A stretch of 64,000 bases of DNA from Margaritispora aquatica (Eukaryota; Ascomycota; Leotiomycetes; Helotiales; Discinellaceae). The notes under the pieces are model-generated. The model made no database searches and had not been told where the DNA came from. It was given only the letters and a program-made list of their open reading frames with translations. Every line of letters begins with the position of its first letter. The stretch's first letter is position 1. The translations under genes and the position numbers were made by a program. This document shows positions 58,864 through 64,000 of this stretch, one piece after another. Location of the stretch: positions 2,060,340 through 2,124,339 of the forward strand of contig VJWN01000001.1 in the NCBI GenBank assembly GCA_007644065.1, given 5' to 3'.

Positions 58864-60774
58864 ATGGGATCAATTGCCATAGAACCCGTCGCCAACGACA
58901 AAGTAATATCATTCAGCTCGGTACCAATCTTGGAGCAACCAATATTAACACGTAGGAAGCTTCGAATTGTCTGTGTCGGTGCTGGATACTCGGGTTTGAC
59001 ACTTGCCCACAAGGTCCAGCATGAGTGCAAGCTCGAAGAGGACATTGACTTGACTATATACGAGAAGAACGCAGACATTGGTGGAACATGGTATGAAAAT
59101 AGTTATCCTGGAGCCGCTTGTGACATTCCATCTCGTGAGCAGAACTGCCAATTCGCAATTGACAATGCTAACCTCTGTCCTAGATGCTTACGCCTTTCTC
59201 TTTGAACCAAATCCAGATTGGTCCAAGTTCTACTCTCCAGCTCCTGAGATCCAAGCATACATCAAGCGAACAGCCGAGAAGTACAATCTGACGAAACATG
59301 TTCAATTGAAATCGCGAGTCATTGAGACGATATGGGACGACGAGAGCGGAAAGTGGAAGATAAAGGTTGAAAGCAATGGTAACATTTTGCAAGATGAAGC
59401 AGACATACTGGTAAACGGATCGGGATTCTTGAAGTGCGTATTGAATCTGCATTGATCCTGGATGGGACTGATGCGAATAGCAACTATAAGATGCCCGAGA
59501 TTCAAGGTCTCCAGGACTTCAAAGGAAAGGTTGTTCATAGCGCAACATGGTAAGAAACAACCGATTCCATAACTAGAGACACGATCTGATATATAGGTCT
59601 AGGGACCACTCATACGATTGGGAAGGTAAGAAGGTGGCTGTTATTGGCAATGGCTCGTCTGGTCTTCAGATTGTGGCAGCCATGCAAGAAAAAGTGGCCA
59701 AGCTGAGGAACTATGTTCGTGGCCCAACTTGGATCTCCATCAATTTTTGTGCGGAGCAAACAAGTGATGGCAAAAATTTTGCATACACCGAGGAGCAGAG
59801 GCAGACGTTCAGAAATGATCCAGAGGCTCAATTCAAGCACCATAAGGCCCTCGAAGGCTCGTAAGTATTCCCCTTCAACATTCTGATGGGAGAATGTAGC
59901 ACATGCTGACACCATTTCAAGCGTCAATGCCTTCTTCTTCGGCATGGTCACTGACCATCCGTTCCAGCAGGGTCTAGAAGCAGCGTGCAAGCAACAAATG
60001 TCTACTATTCTTAAAGACTATCCGGACATGGCATCCAAGCTCATCCCTAGCTGGCATCCAGGTTGTCGTCGCTTGTCGCCTGGGGATGGCTACTTGGAGG
60101 CCCTGCAGCAGGAAAATGCTGGCATTGTGTTCTCGCCCATCACTTCAATCACCGAGAAGGGAATCCTTACGGAGGATGGTGTTGAAGAAGAATTCGATTT
60201 GATTGTTTGCGCAACCGGATTCAACACATCTTTCATCCCACCATGGAAGATGGTAGGATTAAATGGAGCCACATTGGACGAGCGATGGAAGGTTGATCCA
60301 GACGCTTTCTTTGCTGTCCAGGTTGATACAATGCCGAATTTCTTCATGTACAATGGACCAAATTGTCCTGTTGCAAATGGCTCAGTCCATGCGCAGCTTT
60401 CATGGACAAGCGACTATATCCTGCGATGGGCACAGAAGATTGCTACTCAGGATATCAAATCCATCACCCCCAAAACAGAATCAGTGAAGCAGTACAATGC
60501 ATACTCTCAAGAACTCCTCAAAAGGACTGTCTGGTCGGATAGTTGCCGCTCCTGGTATAAAAACGGTAAGGAGACTGGAGCCGTGACTGGACCCTATGGA
60601 GGCAGTATTCTCCACTTCAAAGATTGCCTGGAGAAGGTCGGTGTTGAGCATTTCGATGTGGTTTCAAGGAGCAAGAACATGTTTAGCTGGCTAGGTAATG
60701 GGCAGAGTCTTCATGACAAGAATGGGTTTGGAGAGTTGACCTACTATATGGACGAGCCCAAGGTAGCTGCATAG
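58864..60774 (+). CDS. Flavin monooxygenase, Baeyer-Villiger type
   Basis: Exons are 58864-59134, 59184-59433, 59481-59549, 59597-59860 and 59922-60774, 568 aa. Four introns of 47-61 nt, all in phase. FAD site GAGYSG near residue 39; ADIGGTWYENSYPGAACD; the Baeyer-Villiger motif FKGKVVHSATW spans the exon 3/4 join; the NADPH site is VIGNGSSG; the late ATGFN motif is present. Such enzymes insert oxygen next to ketones using NADPH and O2, often in catabolism or secondary metabolism; the substrate is unknown. No signal peptide. No synthase gene lies nearby, so a biosynthetic cluster is not supported. Confidence 0.94.
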
Positions 60775-62118
60775 GTCCATAGTATGTTGCCGTATCCGCA
60801 GTGTATCATAAACAATTGGGTATGAAGACAAGTCGTCGGGTTCTCTGCGATCAGGAGATCGTGGACCAGGATGTAATGTATTTAGCTATGTTATTGTGGT
60901 TTTGAGCTGTACCGTAGTATGCAATTACATGTTTGCTGACAAGCCGACTTCATCTCGCAGATTGACGGCACTGAGTAACCAATTCTAATTTCTGCTGAGT
61001 GAGGACAGGATCCATTGATTCTGCGAACAAGTTCTGGGTTGTCCAAGTTACGTAGAAAGGCTGAGTTGCACTGCCGGGTGGACCATGAGGACGTTTATAG
61101 TTTTGCGGCTGATTTCTTTTCAGTAGAGAGCCAGCAGTATTTCTCAAATAAGGTTATGTCTCGCAGGTGACAGAACTAAATCGTCAACAAGTCCTAGGTT
61201 TCAGAAGCTGAATTGTCATGGTTGTCATCCTCGATGTCAAAGTTCCCAACACGGATTCAGAGCTTCCCCACGTTTCGGCTCTTTTGTGACACCAGCACAG
61301 ACCTAGTGCCGACCACATCAACATCATATCAACGACGAGACAATCAATACTTTCTCGCAAATCTAGCATCAAGCGATATCAAGGCATTCAAAATATGGAA
61401 TTGGGAATTTATTCATTTATATCTCATTTAAGTCGTATTCACAAGGACTCGATTCATCTTTTGACAGACATACAGAGAGACATAAGACCTCATATATCGT
61501 GAATATGAATGTCCCATAATCATCAGCTCTAGCGAGCACTCAGAGATAACTCGGTACTTCGATGGGCATCCTTTAAATATACTCTCAAGATATCTAAGCC
61601 TTTACTCCTGCAACGAGTGTTGTGGATATCACCGTGGCTTTGTCCTTGGTACTGGCGTTGTAGTCTCATTCCAAGACTCTGCCAAGGGAGGACGACGCCA
61701 TTTAGTGCAAATTCATTCCGAGTTTTTCCTAATTTTCTACCAAGTCGTATATCAAGTTAGCCGGAATTACTGGGAGTCTAAGCCTTAGAGGCGGGTCAAA
61801 CATTGTTAAATACCAGTGGTCTGCCCCTCAAAACAAGTGCTGGTATCAATACTTTAGCAGCTCCACCTCTGAAGAGCTGCTAACTCAGAGCACTATGAGG
61901 ATAGTGTGGATAGCCCTTCAACAACGAGTTTTGCATAGCTCCCGAGATTTAGAGTGCAGAGGTTTCAGTCTCATCCTTGGCACACACAGTGTCCTCATCT
62001 CATTTTTCTAATATACATTCCTGGAGGTCAACTGGCTCGAAGTATTGCCTGACTCAGGCTGTAGGTATAGAAATTGACCATAATCTCTCTCTATGGCTAC
62101 TCGAAGCATAATACATAT
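60775..62118. other. 1.3-kb intergenic region
   Basis: No coding signal on either strand. Confidence 0.5.
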
Positions 62119-62135
62119 ATGTCAGTCAATTCGCT

Positions 62136-63205
62136 ATGTCAAACGCTACCAACACCACGACAGTCCTCAATCTGGTGACAGATAAATGTATTCTCGCCTC
62201 CAAACAGGATGGAGCGGTAACGGAAACATTCAACATGGGCCTGAAGGTCGGAGGACTCTTCACTCTCCTCGCGATTTCCTCACTGGCCTGTATGGCACCT
62301 TTGTTTGGGACCAAATTTCCAGTCTTAAAGGTGCCAAATAAAGTTATGTTTGCTGCACGACACTTCGGCACTGGCGTTCTCATCGCGACCGCATTCTGTC
62401 ATCTGATACCAACAGCCTTCATTGCATTGCATAACCCATGTCTTCCTGATTTCTGGCTCACGAAATACCAAGCCATGCCAGGCGCCATTGGGATGGGTGC
62501 TATATTCTTCGTAATCACAGTTGAGATGGTGCTTTGCAGGAGAATGCATGCAGGCGCTGAGGAAATAGACTCTGAGAGTGCGGGATCTACAGGCGCAGGC
62601 CCTGAAGTCGCTTCGCCTAAGAAGGACGTGATGCAATGCATGCTGCTTGAGATGGGTATTCTATTTCACAGCGTATTCATCGGCATGTCTTTGAGTGTCA
62701 TTGCAAATGACGAGTTCATCGTCCTCCTCGTGGCCATCTGTTTCCATCGTGAGTATAACTTTTCGTTTTCTGTGGGCCCTTCTCTAACGCGGCATAGAAA
62801 CCTTTGAGGGCCTTGCGCTCGGCTCTCGCATTGCCACAATCAATTTCCCACACAACCAGAGATTCAAGCCCTGGCTCATGTGTCTCGCATACGGTGCCAC
62901 GTCAGTTCCCCTTCTCTTCCATACTTCATGATCTAACAAACTCCAGTACACCAGTTGGCCAAGCCATCGGCATTATTACACAGTCATTCTACGACCAGAA
63001 TTCCACCACTGGTCTCCTCATGGTCGGCATCATGAATGCGATATCATCAGGTCTTCTTGTCTACGCCTCCTTAGTGGAACTTTTTGCAGAGGACTTCATG
63101 TCGGAGAAGGCGGAGAAGGAGTTGGCAGGCAAAAAGATCTGGGTTGCATTTGCATGCGTTTTTGCCGGTGCTTTTGCTATGGCGTTTGTGGGTGCCTTTG
63201 CGTGA
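62136..63205 (+). CDS. ZIP-family zinc/iron transporter
   Basis: Exons are 62136-62748, 62798-62900 and 62947-63205, 324 aa. Introns of 49 and 46 nt are in phase (CAT CAA ACC and GCC ACT ACA joins). About eight helices are visible. Helix 2-3 has HFGTGVLIATAFCHL; helix 4 has the metal-site sequence LLEMGILFHSVFIGMSL; helix 5 reads TFEGLALGSRI across the first intron. The loop between helices 3 and 4 is short and lacks a His-rich stretch, unlike many ZIPs. Likely a plasma-membrane importer of the Zrt1/Zrt2 type. A 19-codon upstream ORF overlaps the start (62119-62178). Confidence 0.94.
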
Positions 63206-64000
63206 TTGAAAGTCTATGGACATTCGCAGCATGAGGCGGGATGGAGAGAGCAAGACAGGAGCATCTGGTTATGAGTAATATGTTTGCATTGGAAGTTACT
63301 CACAGCGCAACAGGCATTGATAACGGAATGAATGAGCCATGCCTTTTAGTCCGACAATCTAATAAAATATGTCCTTACCACGCGTCTCAATAGTCGCGCA
63401 TTCATAACGAGCCTTTAGATAATTGGTCGAATGTTTCGAAGCGCCTAGTATGGTGGTTCTATCCCTTGATATCCAATGCATTTGTTGACAATTGAAGTTC
63501 AATCAGTAATTACAAGAATCTACTGTACTCATCACATTCCACACATGTTTTCACTCGCACGTTATCAAGCAGAGTCTTTATCAATGACATCAAACCTTTA
63601 TTGCTTCAAATCATCGACCGTGATAGGTTGTCATTAACCGTGCTCTCTTCTCACGACAGGTCAACCAAAATCTCAATATCACTACACGCGACCGGACTCT
63701 TCGACTCACTGCCTTAGGGCATTCTAAATGAGCCAGGACTTAACAGCGAGTTTTCAATTATCTTCCCTTGAAGTTGAGCGAAATGGTACTCAGTCAACAT
63801 CTGATGCTCATCTGCCTGGTCTGGAAGATTAGCTCATGCTCTCTACCCTGCTTGGTGGCATGCCAGATCACCGGCCAAGTTTCACAATTCAACCTTACCT
63901 ACCCTCCTGATCTGGATAAGCAAAGTCACTCCAGGGCAGGGCACATTCTAAAAAGATATGTTCGTGTGCAGTCGGAGAACTCTCTACTTTGTACGCGCTT
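63206..64000. other. 3' flank, no gene seen
   Basis: No ORF or spliced family match to the window end. Confidence 0.5.

Noticed and set aside
58864..63205. Secondary-metabolite cluster around the monooxygenase
   Set aside because: No polyketide synthase, NRPS, terpene synthase or cluster regulator in reach; neighbours are a receptor-like protein and a ZIP transporter.

Overview
The window is nuclear DNA of a filamentous ascomycete (Pezizomycotina). The signs are many 46-60 nt introns with GTAAGT-like donors, CTAAC branch sites and YAG acceptors; fungal-specific families (fungal rhodopsin-domain membrane protein, Vhc1-type transporter, 2EXR/F-box-like protein); and a 16-kb AT-rich island of retrotransposons mutated in the style of repeat-induced point mutation (RIP: CpA to TpA, CAG and TGG codons turned to TAG). 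The class cannot be read from sequence alone; Leotiomycetes or a relative is a guess.

Region 1 (1-1277) is the 3' end of an unidentified spliced gene. Region 2 (about 1.3-17.5 kb) is a dead heterochromatic island. A Ty3/gypsy chromovirus (3025-17342, 232-bp LTRs, TSD ATTTA) is split inside its reverse transcriptase by an antisense Ty1/copia element (5793-13231, LTRs of about 273 bp, TSD CAAGC). Fragments of a small inverted-repeat family (CGTTATAATTAAT core) flank both sides. No intact gene is present there.

Region 3 (18.9-64 kb) is ordinary gene-rich euchromatin. In order: L-serine dehydratase (+), single-pass membrane protein (-), NAT9-type acetyltransferase (-), 2EXR/F-box-like nuclear protein (+), RING protein (+), DNA polymerase delta subunit 2 (-), small GPI-type secreted protein (+), AVT3/4-type vacuolar amino-acid transporter (-), Vhc1-type cation-chloride cotransporter (+), an orphan protein (+), a tRNA-Arg(ACG) gene (+), nitronate monooxygenase (-), RNA polymerase II subunit Rpb11 (+), a second orphan (+), a secreted alpha/beta hydrolase (-), a rhodopsin-domain 7-TM protein (-), a Baeyer-Villiger-type flavin monooxygenase (+) and a ZIP metal transporter (+). 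Most genes were rebuilt across introns by matching reading phase. The genes do not form one pathway: they mix housekeeping functions (replication, transcription, vacuolar transport, amino-acid catabolism) with secreted or membrane and oxidative-metabolism genes.

The most unusual signal is the tRNA-Arg(ACG) at 46808-46940. Its T-arm is interrupted between positions 53 and 54 by a 61-nt segment with every hallmark of a spliceosomal intron (GTAAGC, GACTAAC, CTAG). This also cuts the internal Pol III B box in two. Removing it leaves a 72-nt cloverleaf with no extra or missing bases, and a T7 terminator follows. Second is a 172-bp antisense coding overlap between the RING ORF and the last exon of DNA polymerase delta subunit 2.
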